A stretch of DNA of 64,000 bases from Litoditis marina (taxonomy: Eukaryota > Nematoda > Chromadorea > Rhabditida > Rhabditidae). The stretch is taken from contig OZ038440.1 in NCBI GenBank assembly GCA_964036275.1, positions 13,367,690 through 13,431,689 of the forward strand, written 5' to 3'. Made by a program: the position numbers and the translations under genes. The notes below the pieces were generated by a model. That model saw nothing but the letters and a program-made list of their open reading frames with translations, was not told where the DNA came from and ran no database searches. Below, in pieces: positions 34,601 to 46,484 of this stretch. Within the stretch, counting starts at the first letter, position 1; each line of letters begins with the position of its first letter.

Positions 34601-37600
34601 ATGGATAGACCCGTCCTTGGCCTGGGACCCAGCCCTGTTCGGGGGAATCCAGAAGACTTGGCTACCACTCGACAAAATATGGCTTCCCGATATCATCATT
34701 TTCAACATGTAAGTATTCACGTTCAGAAAAACAAGTGTGATGAAACTCGAACTTTTTTGTTCCCCCTAGTCTATGGACAAATCTGAAAAACAGAGATCAG
34801 AGATCAGGTTAGACGACTAGCACCAAACGGAGAAAATTCGTTCGGCTAGGTTCCAACCACCACCAATCTGAGAAGTACAACTACATAGGTGAAAAGTCAA
34901 GGGCCTAAAAGGTTACTTTTGGGTCCGCGCCTACTCGATCACCCAAAATCTTTCTTTTAGGGTCTAATAGTCCCTTTACTTTTTACCTGAGTAGGGCTTG
35001 TGCTTCCCAGGGTAACTGTGGATACGATCGATAATTATATTTTGCACGTTAGCACGTTTGTCGATCCGCCCCCAAGTTGGGAACTTAAATTGTGAACGCA
35101 AATGACAAATTAGTTTATTCGGTAATTCTTTATCCAAACCGTCTATCTGACGCAAATGTCCCCTAACTTTCTCAGAAAACACAGATGTATGGGCAATTGG
35201 CTTTTTGTTTGAGTTGAAGCGTTTGATGATAGAGCGAGCCGCAACCAGGTGTTGTCTATTACTCGCTGATTGGATACATTTAGAGAGATTTAGAGAATTA
35301 GAGAAAGATATTTAGAGGGACAGTCATTCACAGGTCAGCTGGTGCCAATAAACGGCTGGAATGGCGCCAAAGATAGATACCGCGGTTCAAACCAGTAAAA
35401 ATTGAGAAATAATAACGGACAGAGCAAGAGAGAAAGTGAGCGAGAGAGAGAATGGAAAATAGAGAGAGAGGCACACAATAAGAATGGAACGTAACATAGT
35501 TTTCAAAACTTAGTGTGAGTTCTGTACCCATCGATTTAAATGTTACGAGTTTGTTCCACAAAGATCCGATGATTACGTTTTTCTTTATTCCAAAACATGC
35601 AGATCAAACTACAACTCAGATTGCGTAACTAGCTCCATTTGGGTCGTTTCTAGTTTGTTTTGTGCATGCAAGGCAAACTATACTGATAGTCAATTGCCCA
35701 GTCACGTGAAATAAGTTGAACACAGCAGAATTCCGTAACATGCAATGACAAAGTGCACGATTCCCTATTATAATACTAACTTCACGTGACTATTCAATTT
35801 TCTTCTGGTACACAACGCAAATTACTTAGACCATTCCCAGCCAATTGGCCACCACTTTTGTGCGGCCTCGACGAGAGAGTGAGCAGGTCAGAGAGACGCA
35901 GATGTCTGCGGCCCCATTGACCAGCATGCTCTCTCGCTTCTGTAGCTGGCCAATCGCAGAACATTGGCGCCGATCGTTCTAAGTACGTCACTATCTATGA
36001 TTGGCCCGTTTCCAATTTGTACTTCTTCATTTTTATCGAGAAGGGCATGGAAGCCCGGTTGAAGGGTACAATCTTCCAGGTTGCAACACGAAGACCTACT
36101 CTCTTCGGTACGCGCCCCCGCCCTCATATTTGCAAATGGAACCGTCGAGACCAGTCATCCCGCCGTGCATACCGTATCCTGTCAGATTAATATCAGACAT
36201 TTCCCTCTAGACGACCAGAGATGTGCGCTAGAGGTAGGTCATCCAACCACACTCGGTATCTCATGAACTTTTAATGTTTATCACAAACTCGCTTTAAATA
36301 TACTAATAATTTTTGAAGTTGTGTTATGTATACGGAACTTTTTCAATTTTATAGTGCTTTCGCTTTTGAATTAGCTGAGACCTAGCTCGCGAACCTCTCC
36401 GTAGCTCAGTTGCCTCGTTGGATTAGCATAGGGGAAAGATGATTCTTCTACGCTTTCCAATCAAATCAGATTATGGGTAAACGATTCTGAATGGTGATGC
36501 ATGATATTGAGAATTAATGTGAACTAATGAGCATACAAAGTTTCTGATGAAAATAAATGATGAATGTTCAGATAGCTTCTTGGACATACGGCACTGATAA
36601 ACTGCGAATGTTCGCTCACGACGAACACACGTCGAAACACTACACTGACAACGAAGAGTGGAAGTTGTTGGATGTTCACGTCATCAAGGGAGTCTATGAA
36701 CACGAAGGCATCAATGTGTGTTATTTGTACCAGACTTGTTCAAACAAATATTGAATGAAATGAAATTGGGAATAAACTCAATTTTCTGAAGATATGAATT
36801 GAATTGGCTCTTCGATTTTTGTCTTGAGCACACTAATTTGAAAAGTAGTTTAGATGAATAACTTCTAGCAAGCTATATGTGGTCCGATCCAAATACACCA
36901 CCCAAGCTCAAGTTTCCCCTTCGGAGTCCTTGGGAAATTAGCATGTATTCTTGTGTTCGTTTTTGTTCTGTAGGGGGGGGGGGGTTCGTTATGGCTTTTC
37001 AATCATTCACCGTTAGTTTTCATTAGAGTCATGTAATTTTCAGGTATCAGAACTGCGATACGAGGTTTCTGTGAAACGACGCCCCCTGTTCTATATGGTC
37101 ACCCTCACATTTCCCTCCTATGTCATGTGCGCCATTTCGGTGGTGGGACTGTTCGCGCGATTCTCCACTACGGGGGAGAGAGAGGTGAGCTCAACTTTTA
37201 ACTCATTTCGAAGTTATAGTCTATTTCATCGCAGACTCGCACGGAGAAAGTTAACGTAGCCGACTGGAACAATGCCTTCATCGTTTTCCTTTTCAAGTTG
37301 CGTACCACAAACTGTAAATGTCAGCCCGGAGCAATAAGTGAGACGACCGTGCAAACAGTTACACACTCAATGTTCCTTCCCAAATCATGTTAACCAGTTC
37401 AACTACACCCTTTCTTGACTATTTTTTCATATTTTTGTGTGCTTTCTCATCATACCCATCTACACAGTGATATTTTTGCGGTTTGCACCATTTGTGAAAA
37501 TGAAACGCAATCAGGTCAACGTGAAGACACTTTGTGAATCAACAGAGTGATTCTGTCCATTACAAATAGAAAACAATTGATTTTCTTCACAGGAGCGTTT

Positions 37601-40600
37601 CACCCTCGGAGTGACAGCCATATTGACGATGGCCGTGCTTTCGTTGGTCGTCAGTGAAAAGGTTCCTCATAGCTCTACCCACGTGCCACTACTTGGTCAG
37701 TTTATGAGTATAAACCACTTGTATATCGGTCCGTTCTAGTTAAAACAGGCCGACACGGTCGTTTTGTTTTCACCCTATGTATTTGTTGTTTGATCACAAA
37801 TGAGGCAAAAGCAAAAAATGTGCTGTGTTTAAATGAACTCAATGTTGGTCGTTCTCTCTAATAGCTGGCGAATTTTGCACATCTCTGTGTTTAGGAGTTT
37901 TGCGGAAATTCAAATGGTAGTTTTACGAAAACTTTGTTCGAAATTGATATAATACCAAGACATAAGATCCGGTGTCAAAAACGGTGTCTGACAAATTATG
38001 GCTCAACGATCCAGTAGAAATTGATCGATAATCCTCTGTCGTGGATCAGACTGATTAATTGTCCGTCAAAACACAACACCGAGCCGATATGTTAGCACGT
38101 CAGTTAGATTGATTCAGGCGGAAAAATTCGTTTGACTCGGAATCGAGTTGGAACTCTCCGGAATTACATTAGTTGAAGTTACTGAACTAGTGAAAAAAGT
38201 ATTATAAAAGAAACTATATACTATCTTCAAAGTTGACGCATTGCTTGAGTTTAAGTTGAGCCCATGGATTTTATGATTGTCGATTCCTGAGGTGCCTAGG
38301 ATCCTAAGGACCAATCTTTGTAAATGAAAATCTGAGAGAAGTTATCCTTTCTGTAATAATTACCCCATTTCTTATCGAAAATTCGTCTTCTGATCAGACT
38401 TTCCGACTTATAGCCCATTTTCTATTTTATGAGATAATGGTCCTCACAACTGTGTTGCGGCGACACATGACGCGTTTTCTATAGAATAGAAAGAAAGATT
38501 AAGAACGGGACCGAGAGGGTACTATGCCATGTCCAAATACTGTGGCCTCAATGATATGCTTATTGTAAAGTGCATGTTTATCCCAAATAATGAGATCAAA
38601 AATCTCCGATTAAACATCTTGTAGACAGTGAGTAGTTTTGGTGATTCATGTGGTTTTCAGCTGCGTTTGTAGTTTAACGTCGGTATAATTCAAAACTAGT
38701 TAGTGAAAATTGATGTGTATTGTTCATCAGCCTACAACTAAAAGACTCGCAGGTTCACCAAATTGGTATATGCTATTTGCTGTGTATTTTGATTCCACTG
38801 TCATGATACAGAATAGAATAGAATAGAATAGAATAGCTTTAATCGCGATTAAACGCGTGACTTCTTAGTATGTGGTATTTCAAGTATGTTGTATGAGCAA
38901 ATCAAACTACACCTCAAATATAGTAAGAGCATAAATGTATGTTTTTAGTTTCTATCGTTTCAGTTGCCTATTTTCTGTTCAACATGATCACGGTGTCGAT
39001 AGCAGCGATGACCACCGGGCTGGTTATGAGGGTTCACCGAATGGGTAGATTCGGGGAGGAACCCCATCCCTGGGTACTATTCTTCTTCTGTCTACGACCC
39101 ATTCACAAACCGGTGAGTACTATTCAAGTTCCGATTAGAGTACTTTTTATTTTCCCGTGCACTTCTACAGCAATCAATGTTCGCACATTCATTTGAATAC
39201 AGGATATTTAGCTCTTGATTGGTGCAAGCACTCCTTTTACTGGAATTCTAAGATGATTTCCTTCAATGTACTGTTGCCGTGCCTGGCGTCAACCTATTTT
39301 ACCTGTGCTACGTGTAAAGTTTCATCCAATTTTCCGTGATTGAAACGCATTTCAGTGGACTCTACGGGGTGAGCTGCAAAACGATTTGTACGGAGTGCAT
39401 GACTCGCCATCCCACCAAGCCCTGTTGAAAGAGAGAGGAAACGGAGATATCAATGGAGATGTTCACTTCCCGCTGGTCAAGAGAATCCGAGCTCTCGAGG
39501 GATTCGTGAAAAGACTGGCCAGCACTTGCGAGAATATTCAGGTAACGTTTGAAAAGTTCACAACTAATGTTTAATAATCAACATTTCTTCTCTGATGAGC
39601 TCAGTTTTATGTCGTGGATTCTTCGTGTGGGAATAGTGAAATGATTTCATAAACTGCCAACGTGATTGCACGAAAACGTGACTGCACAAAATTGAAATGA
39701 ACCACAAACCATTCTGCTTGCACATAATCAGAATTGAAACCAAATTTTTAATGTACACTCTTGTTTCTAACATCTTTCTACATTCTGATTGTACGTTCGA
39801 AAGCTGAAAAACCCTGTTGCCCTCTGAGAACAACACCAAAATCGTCTCGAATCCTCATCGAAACGATTTTGAGTGGCATATTTCACTGAGCACATAATTT
39901 CATAATACCATTCAAAAATTAATATAATCTCACTATCCTCTTGCAACAATTCCTGCAAGATTTCTGGTCACATGGTTTCACATCATAAATCGCAATTAAA
40001 CCGCGTTTCCGTTGCGAATATCCATCTTTTTTCGGTTTTGTTCTTGTCTAATCTTCTGGTCGCAGCCGAGCAGCAACTGTGCATCAGGGAGGTCATAAAT
40101 TTGGGCGAAACGCACCTTTTCAACGACTGCTAACCTTCTTTCTCTTCCTCCCAAATCAAAGATATTGGAAAAAATACAGGGGAAGTTTGATAGAAAGCTG
40201 AAACTTCGAATTCAAATTTAGTCTCCATCGACAGATTGAATTTGAGAGCAATACCTCTCGAATACTAGAGTAATAGATGTTGACAAACTGCATAGCCCAT
40301 TCAGCAGAAGTGGAAGTAAATGGACGAATTACGTGAAAAGTATGTGAAAATCGTGGTATTGTGCAAGTTACACAGTTGCACTTCTCTAGGTTTTGATGTG
40401 CTTCATCCATTTAACACGGTCGTGAGCTTAACCATGATATTTGCTCATTGTTGAATAACAACTCCGAGATGTATAGCAGTGCCAATGGAGTTTTGCTAAC
40501 TATAGAACACGTGGAGTTTGAACGGGACCTGATTTCCAGCTATGTCTCAAATAGTTTTCTATCAGATGATATTTTCAGGGTGAGCTGGAGGACTTTGAGC

Positions 40601-40740
40601 TGGAGGACCCGCACATTCTGAGAAGGAAACGAGAGTTCAACGGCTATGTACGTATTTCGGAGCGTCTCGATCTGTTCTTCATGACTTTTTTCCTCACTCT
40701 GGTCACTATTCCCGTGCTCATTCTTTTCTGGTTGAGTTAG
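31667..40740 (+). CDS. Cys-loop ligand-gated ion channel subunit
   Basis: Eleven exons: 31667-31735, 32367-32415, 33979-34136, 34599-34708, 36080-36233, 36572-36715, 37044-37184, 37593-37695, 38949-39112, 39356-39541, 40579-40740; 479 aa. A signal peptide (MRCLIICLYSCCLILA) is followed by the ligand-binding domain with WIDPSLAWDP, IWLPDIIIFN and the hallmark Cys-loop CQINIRHFPLDDQRC (C-x13-C). M1 starts at PLFYMVTLTFPSYVMCAI; M2 is TLGVTAILTMAVLSLVVSEK, preceded by GEREERF; M3 is in the 38949 exon; M4 (LFFMTFFLTLVTIPVLIL) ends at the stop. Glu at the cytoplasmic mouth of M2, with no Pro-Ala-Arg, suggests a cation channel (inference). The loop-C region (GVYEHEGIN) lacks the paired Cys of nicotinic alpha subunits, so it is not a classical alpha subunit. 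It belongs to the nematode acr/lgc group; I cannot name the member or its ligand. Confidence 0.95.
31808..31987. mobile_element. CTCATGAG-palindrome MITE, copy 1
   Basis: 180 bp with perfect ends GGCGGCGTAGCAA and TTGCTACGCCGCC, and several internal CTCATGAG blocks in both orientations. It lies in intron 1 of the channel gene. A second copy lies at 53840-54031, with fragments at 31215-31265 and about 57527-57575. Confidence 0.85.
32416..33978. other. long intron 2 of ion-channel gene
   Basis: 1.56 kb. It contains a CT-rich tract (32720-32810) and a 150-codon open frame at 33030-33482 that has no signal peptide, no recognisable domain and sits wholly inside the intron; I treat that frame as noncoding. 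Confidence 0.6.
34371..34500. repeat. CACGTG-ended MITE, copy 3
   Basis: Same family as 2790-2915, inside channel intron 3: CAGTTGCACAGTCGCGTGAG on the left, ACTTCACGTGCCTATTCAAT on the right. Confidence 0.75.
34887..34988. mobile_element. short copy of the AGGTGAAAAGTCA element
   Basis: AGGTGAAAAGTCAAGGGCC at the left and CCCTTTACTTTTTACCT at the right, about 102 bp; an internally deleted relative of 28438-28770, in channel intron 4. Confidence 0.75.
35679..35807. repeat. CACGTG-ended MITE, copy 4
   Basis: Same family as 2790-2915, in channel intron 4. Left TAGTCAATTGCCCAGTCACG, right ACTTCACGTGACTATTCAAT. Confidence 0.75.
38811..38836. repeat. AATAG pentanucleotide microsatellite
   Basis: Five consecutive copies of a GAATA unit in channel intron 8. 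Confidence 0.9.
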
Positions 40741-41589
40741 TCGGACATATGTTCATTTTTGAGCTGAAGTCAACTTTCCGTGAATTCGGGTCATTTAGTG
40801 TAGTTTTTCACGAATTTGTTTTTTGCAATGTTCAATACGATTTCGATATCGTTCTAATTGCAAAATAACGATCGATAAAGTACTACTCAGTTGAATTTGA
40901 TATATCGCAACATAGTTTTGTGCATTTTGATCAGACTGTTCCTGCGACCAACTTGTTTCTGTTTCTATATTTGATAATTTTTGCATTGTTTCTCTTGGTG
41001 TATTCTAATCTAGTCACATTTCAGATTTTCTGAAATGTTACGTCTTATACATACCAAATGTGCCTTTTAGTAGAGTTTCTTCTCATCAAACTCTCGCCTC
41101 AAAACTCTAAGGAAACATCTGTGAACAGACAGGATGATGCATTTGGTTGGTTGAGATCAGATCATACTACTCACTTTGAACGGGAATATTTCAATGGTTT
41201 TAACAAAGTTTTGAGTTCGGAACAATAGGTGTTATTTCTGAGTAGTGAAATATAATTGTATGTGAACGATTAGTTTGCTTCTTCAAGTATTGTCGAGCTT
41301 TTTCATGGTTATAGGGTCCAACTCGCTGCTATTACTATGTGCGATGAAATAAAAAAGTTTCTATCATCCCATTCCTTATAAGTAACTCAGTGTGATTAGT
41401 AATACACTATGACTCATAGGACATAAAAATTTAGCTATTCAAGCATTCAATTTTTGTTCTACGTTTTTCCGACTAAATCCTTATGAATGAGCACAACATT
41501 TGATTAATTTAAAATCATATTGTATTTATTGATAGAAGTAGAGATGTATTTACTTTCACCGCAGTTTTTCTGCCTTAAAGCGAAATAGT
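40741..41589. other. convergent intergenic region
   Basis: It lies between the 3' ends of the plus-strand channel gene and the minus-strand collagen gene. AATAAA at about 41347 (+) could serve the channel gene and TTTATT at 41525-41530 (AATAAA on the minus strand) the collagen gene. No exon seen. Confidence 0.55.
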
Positions 41590-44500
41590 TTATTGATAAC
41601 CGCCATAAGTCTGATATGAAGGGGTGGACGCAGCCTCCACAGCCACAGCACGGCGCGGACAGGGACAATACTGAAAATTATAGAATGAATATCTGTGAGA
41701 AAAAACTTTGTTTCATTCAAATTTATACTGATTCATCTTGACTATTATTCATTTGGCAATGTATCCAAAACGCGACTCATCCCGTTAAAAGTTAGTTCGT
41801 TTACCTAGTTCAATTAACAGCTCTCTTTCAACTTGTTATGTCTTTCAACATACAGTTTCACATAATTATACGAGTACGTGAACTAAGTATCAGCACATAG
41901 AAATCAAAAACCAGATTGTAAAATAGTGAATGGTACCCCTCACCATGGCATCGAAACCGTTCGGTCCCACGGATCCAGTGTCTCCAGTTTGTCCGGGTAG
42001 GCCGCAGGCGCCGTCAACACCGGCATCGCCCGTCTTTCCTCTGAACACAAAGCTCCAATTATGTCTGGTATAATGTCGCAATGAGGTTTGTTTTAGCGGG
42101 ATGTGTTTTGTTTCATTCCTAGTTCTTTAGAGATACACTGCTTCAACTACAACAAAACGCAAGGTAATTCGATGCTTACAGCTCGTTAGTCAGTTTTTGC
42201 ATACAACAAGTTAGCACTCATCTTCCAGAGAGCTCATTGAAACTTATATTAGTTTTCCTCACTCTTTCGAGCTGTTTTTCATAGAAAATTTTAGGTTAAG
42301 TCTCACCTAATACCGTTCGTCCCGTTTATTCCATTAAGTCCCTTTTCTCCGTCCGGGCCCCTTGGTCCTTCACCGCCGGATAGTCCCTTCAGACCCGGTA
42401 GACCTTGTTCTCTGATTGAATCCATTCCCCTACGACCAGCCGCGCCGGCTGGTCCCATCATGCCTGGAAGTACAACTGTATAGTGTGTTCCACGCCTGGA
42501 TGACCCTCCACAATGAGATTGTGATCGTTCATTGTCACTTCTAAACGGAATTGAAAGGATGCAAACTTTGTGGTTTTTCCATGTTTCTACAAACTCGAAC
42601 AAACAGAAAAACACGTAGATGATGCATACAGTCCTCAATTGCTTCCGAAACCGTCCCAGAGCTTTCTACTCAATAATATTATTACCGTTATGCTACTTAC
42701 GCTACGGAAACAGGACGCACCGTTCTTGCCCGAAGCGCCCATTTCTCCATGTCTGCCGGGCATTCCGTTGTGACCCGGGGGTCCATTTCTACCGTCTCGG
42801 CCTCTTGGTCCCCTCGGACCTGAACAGAGTATCTATTAGATGAACAAATGAAGAAAAATTCTTTCTAACTCCAAGGGGAAATTAAGTACCTAAATTAAGT
42901 AGGTAAGTTTTTTCACCGTTTTCTAAAATTTTACAATAAAGTACATCATGAAAATTACACGTGGGATCTAAGTTAAGTACCAATCTAAAAAAACAAAGGT
43001 TATGTTCTAGAGTGCATTTCAAAGTAGTTTGCTGGAGCAATCTCTAACGACCACCCACCCGTCCTTCCCGCCACTCCGGGTGGTCCCATTTCCCCTGCCG
43101 GACAATATTGACAGCCCATGTCCTGATACACCATTGTCACATCAACCGATGGCAAACCCTGCAATCTGCTGTTGAACAGGCAACACTTACACACTTACCC
43201 TCATATCTACACTTTCCAGTAATCAGATCATGAAATAATCACATAAAAATTCTCATTGAACTCTCATTGATTTTTTCCAGGCTTTTCCAGGGCAGAGGGC
43301 ACTAATGATCCTTACTGTTCACCGATGATACGGGGATATTTTACTGTCGCCCCTCCCTTTTTTATGAAGTAAGCTGGAGTTGATTACCTCCACCCCAAAC
43401 ACACGATTTATCTAAGAATTTGATTATTGATTGTGTTATCATAGCCCACCTGACTTCCCGGTGTTCCGTCCTCTCCCGGTTCTCCCGGGGTTCCCCTCTC
43501 ACCAATGGGGCCGGGCGGACCAACCGGACAATTGTTCGATATATCACAGTCTAGAATCCAGAGAAAGCGTATACCGTATGCAGAATATTTGCACTGTTTT
43601 CACATAGAAAACTTTGCGGTATTGCGTGATTTTATCTCTAACCTTTGTAATCTTAAATAAATGTGCGTCATTGGCTTGTAGAACGCTCAGCGAGAAAGCC
43701 GGAGAAATCGTGCGCAGCGCGGAGCGCTGCGCAGATTAGTTTTTGTTCAAAGGTCTGCAGACATTACAAAACAGATTATTACAATTTTCTTCAAAGTACG
43801 TGGGCCATTTTCTTAGATTTTTGCATGAATCACTGAAGGGCAACACGTCTACAAGATACTAAGTTCACGTTCCGAGTAGAATTTATTGAGAGGAGTTAGA
43901 GGGCCCAACGTCTCGTAAAAATGGCTTCCGTGCGGGGCGGCGGCGCCGGCGCCGGCGACAAAAGTGTCCGCCTCCTCAAATCTCGGCATAGTTTCGCACA
44001 AAATTAACTTATTCAAAAAAGACTTACATTTTTGAAAAGCTCTAAAAACGTTGAGGTATACGTATTTTCCAGGTATGTCTGAAATTTGAATATTACGTGT
44101 GAGAGAGCCGAAAATGGTCTCGCAAAAAATCATGGATAGACCGGTTTCGTGAAAATAAAAATGAAAGAGAGTTTAACGTGTAGTAGGAAGACGTTTTCCA
44201 ATGAAGAACTCATGACAGGCGGGTACAGCTTGGTTTTCACTCCTATTCACATGTCTGATTGGCGGATTGGATAAACGCTCTATTCACGCACGGCGAACGA
44301 AGGTTCGATTCCTGCCTAGAGTCTAGAGTGGAAAATTTGCTATCACTTGAACGAGGTTACAACTACACCAAACGTTCTGCACTACGGGACGGTTTAAAAC
44401 TCCAATAGAAAAACATAACATTCCTTGTTTAGCTTATTGTTCAAAAATATTATTTTTCATCAAAAATGACCGTTACTTCGTAACCATAGAAAAAGAGTTC

Positions 44501-45603
44501 AATTAGTATAAAAAAACGAGTGTAAAGAAAGTAAAGATTAGTTTTGGATAAATATGTACAAGAAATATAAAAGAAGTCCAATAAAAATATTTTGAGGAAA
44601 ATGCTAATCTCGCTTCTCTTGAAAACAACGGAGTATAAGCTAGATTATTTGAGTCGCAGTCAGAAGTTTTCTTCCGACAACCAAAAACTAGGTATCCTTT
44701 TTTTGAAATTCTAAACCGAGCGAGATTAGAGTTTTCCTCAAAATATTTTTATTGGACTTCTTTTATATTTCTTGTACATATTTATCCAAAACTAATCTTT
44801 ACTTTCTTTACACTCGTTTTTTTATACTAATAGAAAGTATAGCTCAATCAGTTTCCTAATCGCTCAAAAATTGATATAACCCGAAACCTTTCTTTCAAAG
44901 TATAACTCTAGGAGCGAACTTTCTTCTAGGATTCAACCTGGTTTACCGTTTACTGACATACTTTCGAAGATTGGCAATTGAAGTTTCGAGATCACCCATG
45001 AAACACTAGGTACGTCCAAATCAAAAACGTAATCAGTATCCAAATATCGATCACGTATAGTACATCAGTCGAACTCACTGCAGTTGGGCCTAATTGAAGG
45101 TGGTCGAGCCTCTACCCCCAAGGAGGGGGGGAACGCGTATTCTGAAGTTACCCTCTCGTAGTAGGACTGTCTCTTCTCACGTGAGTCACGTGGAAGAGTT
45201 CGCAGATCTTGCCAGATGGATTCGGAGAAATCCTGAACACACGCGTACACAGCAAAAGTTTGTTTGGAGGAACCCAAGAATTCAACAAACAATTAGGTCA
45301 ATTTGATCTTTTCAAGACCGAACTAAAATGTTTCGATTTCTGGAGGATGACAAACTAATTTACACCTAATCTCAACATTTACCAGTTGGTTGAAAAACAA
45401 ACTTCCATTACCCGGCGGTGTCTTCAACGCCTATAAAAAGCGAAATGATAGTACCACAGTACCTTAATTTGGTCCACCTGATCATCAAAGTCTGTCCAGA
45501 TTTGATCGATTTCTGATTTCATTGAAAACAGAAAAGTGTTCACTGTACAGATAGCAGCGAAGACCAAGAAAAGAGTTGAACAAACTATCGTTTCACTTTT
45601 CAT
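41590..45603 (-). CDS. nematode cuticle collagen
   Basis: Eight exons: 45463-45603, 45079-45232, 43450-43550, 43059-43158, 42721-42819, 42307-42463, 41944-42040, 41590-41670; 309 aa. The N terminus has the cuticle-collagen membrane segment (VCSTLFLVFAAICTVNTFLF) and the conserved block MKSEIDQIWTDFDDQVDQIK, then a subtilisin-type processing site REKRQ. Cys pairs flank interrupted Gly-X-Y tracts (NNCPVGPPGPIGERGTPGEP, CQYCPAGEMGPPG, long tract in the 42463 exon). The C terminus starts YCPCPRR and ends in GGYQ. Donor 42719-42720 (GTGCGT) was chosen because it keeps the Gly-X-Y register (KNG-MMG). Secreted, processed and cross-linked into cuticle. A candidate spliced-leader acceptor ends three bases before the ATG, and AATAAA lies 60 bases past the stop. 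I do not recognise the family member; the eight-exon structure is more divided than typical col genes. Confidence 0.95.
43551..45078. other. collagen intron 2 with structured repeats
   Basis: 1.5 kb intron holding a 21-bp perfect palindrome (GCGCAGCGCGGAGCGCTGCGC, about 43713-43733), a GC-rich block (43920-43965) unlike its surroundings, a tRNA-like B box (about 44303-44313) and a large foldback element (44502-44831). No exon convincingly belongs here. Confidence 0.6.
44502..44831. mobile_element. 330-bp near-perfect foldback element
   Basis: Arms of about 110 bp (44502-44613 and 44721-44831) are reverse complements with almost no mismatch: ATTAGTATAAAAAAACGAG at one end and CTCGTTTTTTTATACTAAT at the other. 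The roughly 107-bp centre is unrelated. Very little divergence between arms suggests a young insertion. Confidence 0.88.
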
Positions 45604-45605
45604 GT

Positions 45606-46484
45606 TCTGAAACAGTATAAGATTTCTGGTAACAAAATGTAATAAACTAGAAAATAACCACATCAATTGATCTACAATTGATGAATACGGCTAGAAAGAT
45701 TGTTGAATTTGAAGAGCAGTGCAAGGGTATTATACAGCTTCAGCCGTGGTCCTTTTATACAACCTGATATCTCATTAGCATACAGGATGCGCTCTGAGGT
45801 ACGGAATGAGACTGGTTGGTTCGATCCCCCGCTGAGAATAAGAGAATGCATGGGATCCCCGTTTGCAGAAGTAATTGTTCGAGTTTCCGAGAATCTAGTT
45901 ACAACTGACCAGAAGTTGTAGGTGGCTCTACATAAACATCATGATTTCTAATCACCAAAGGAACACATCGGGATCAAACTAAATCAACAGAGCAACATGT
46001 ACTTTTTGCTAACCTTTAAATAAACGTCTCAGGTTTTAAAACTGTAGAGGACACTACCGTCAACCTCTCTATAGTTCTGGTCACTCCCACGAAGACTTTG
46101 GCAATCTGCCAATGAACATTCCGGGCTATTTTCGCCGCTTTAAAGTTATTCAAAAAAGTGACATTTTTTGTTGGCGGTTGCTCAGTTTTACGCACGTGAA
46201 TAGAAACTTTTTGTGGAATACCTGTGTTTTCTCTAAGAAATAGTCATCCAATAATCTTGGCACCATGCCAATAAGTCTCAGTGGGAATGAAACAAACTAT
46301 ACTAGGCAAGATCTTCTCCAACTAGTTGGCTCACAAGCTGGATACATAGTTCAACATTTAGGTTGTCGGTAGAGTTCTCGCTCCAAACGTTCACTGGTTT
46401 CAAGGTAACCGTTTGAACGTGTTGCACGTGTCTGGTTTCCACGCTCCAACTTCCTTTCCCATTCGATTCCATTTTCTATTACTC
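45606..46484. other. divergent intergenic region, collagen and tetraspanin
   Basis: Contains a B-box-like GGTTCGATCC (about 45816) and a second copy (46260-46308) of the AGTCTCAGTGGGAATGAA repeat. No exon seen. Presumably contains both promoters. Confidence 0.5.

Noticed and set aside
43849..44133. 94-codon frame on minus strand within the collagen intron
   Set aside because: No Gly-X-Y pattern, no matching phase with flanking collagen exons, and an Ala/Gly run explained by a local GC-rich block.
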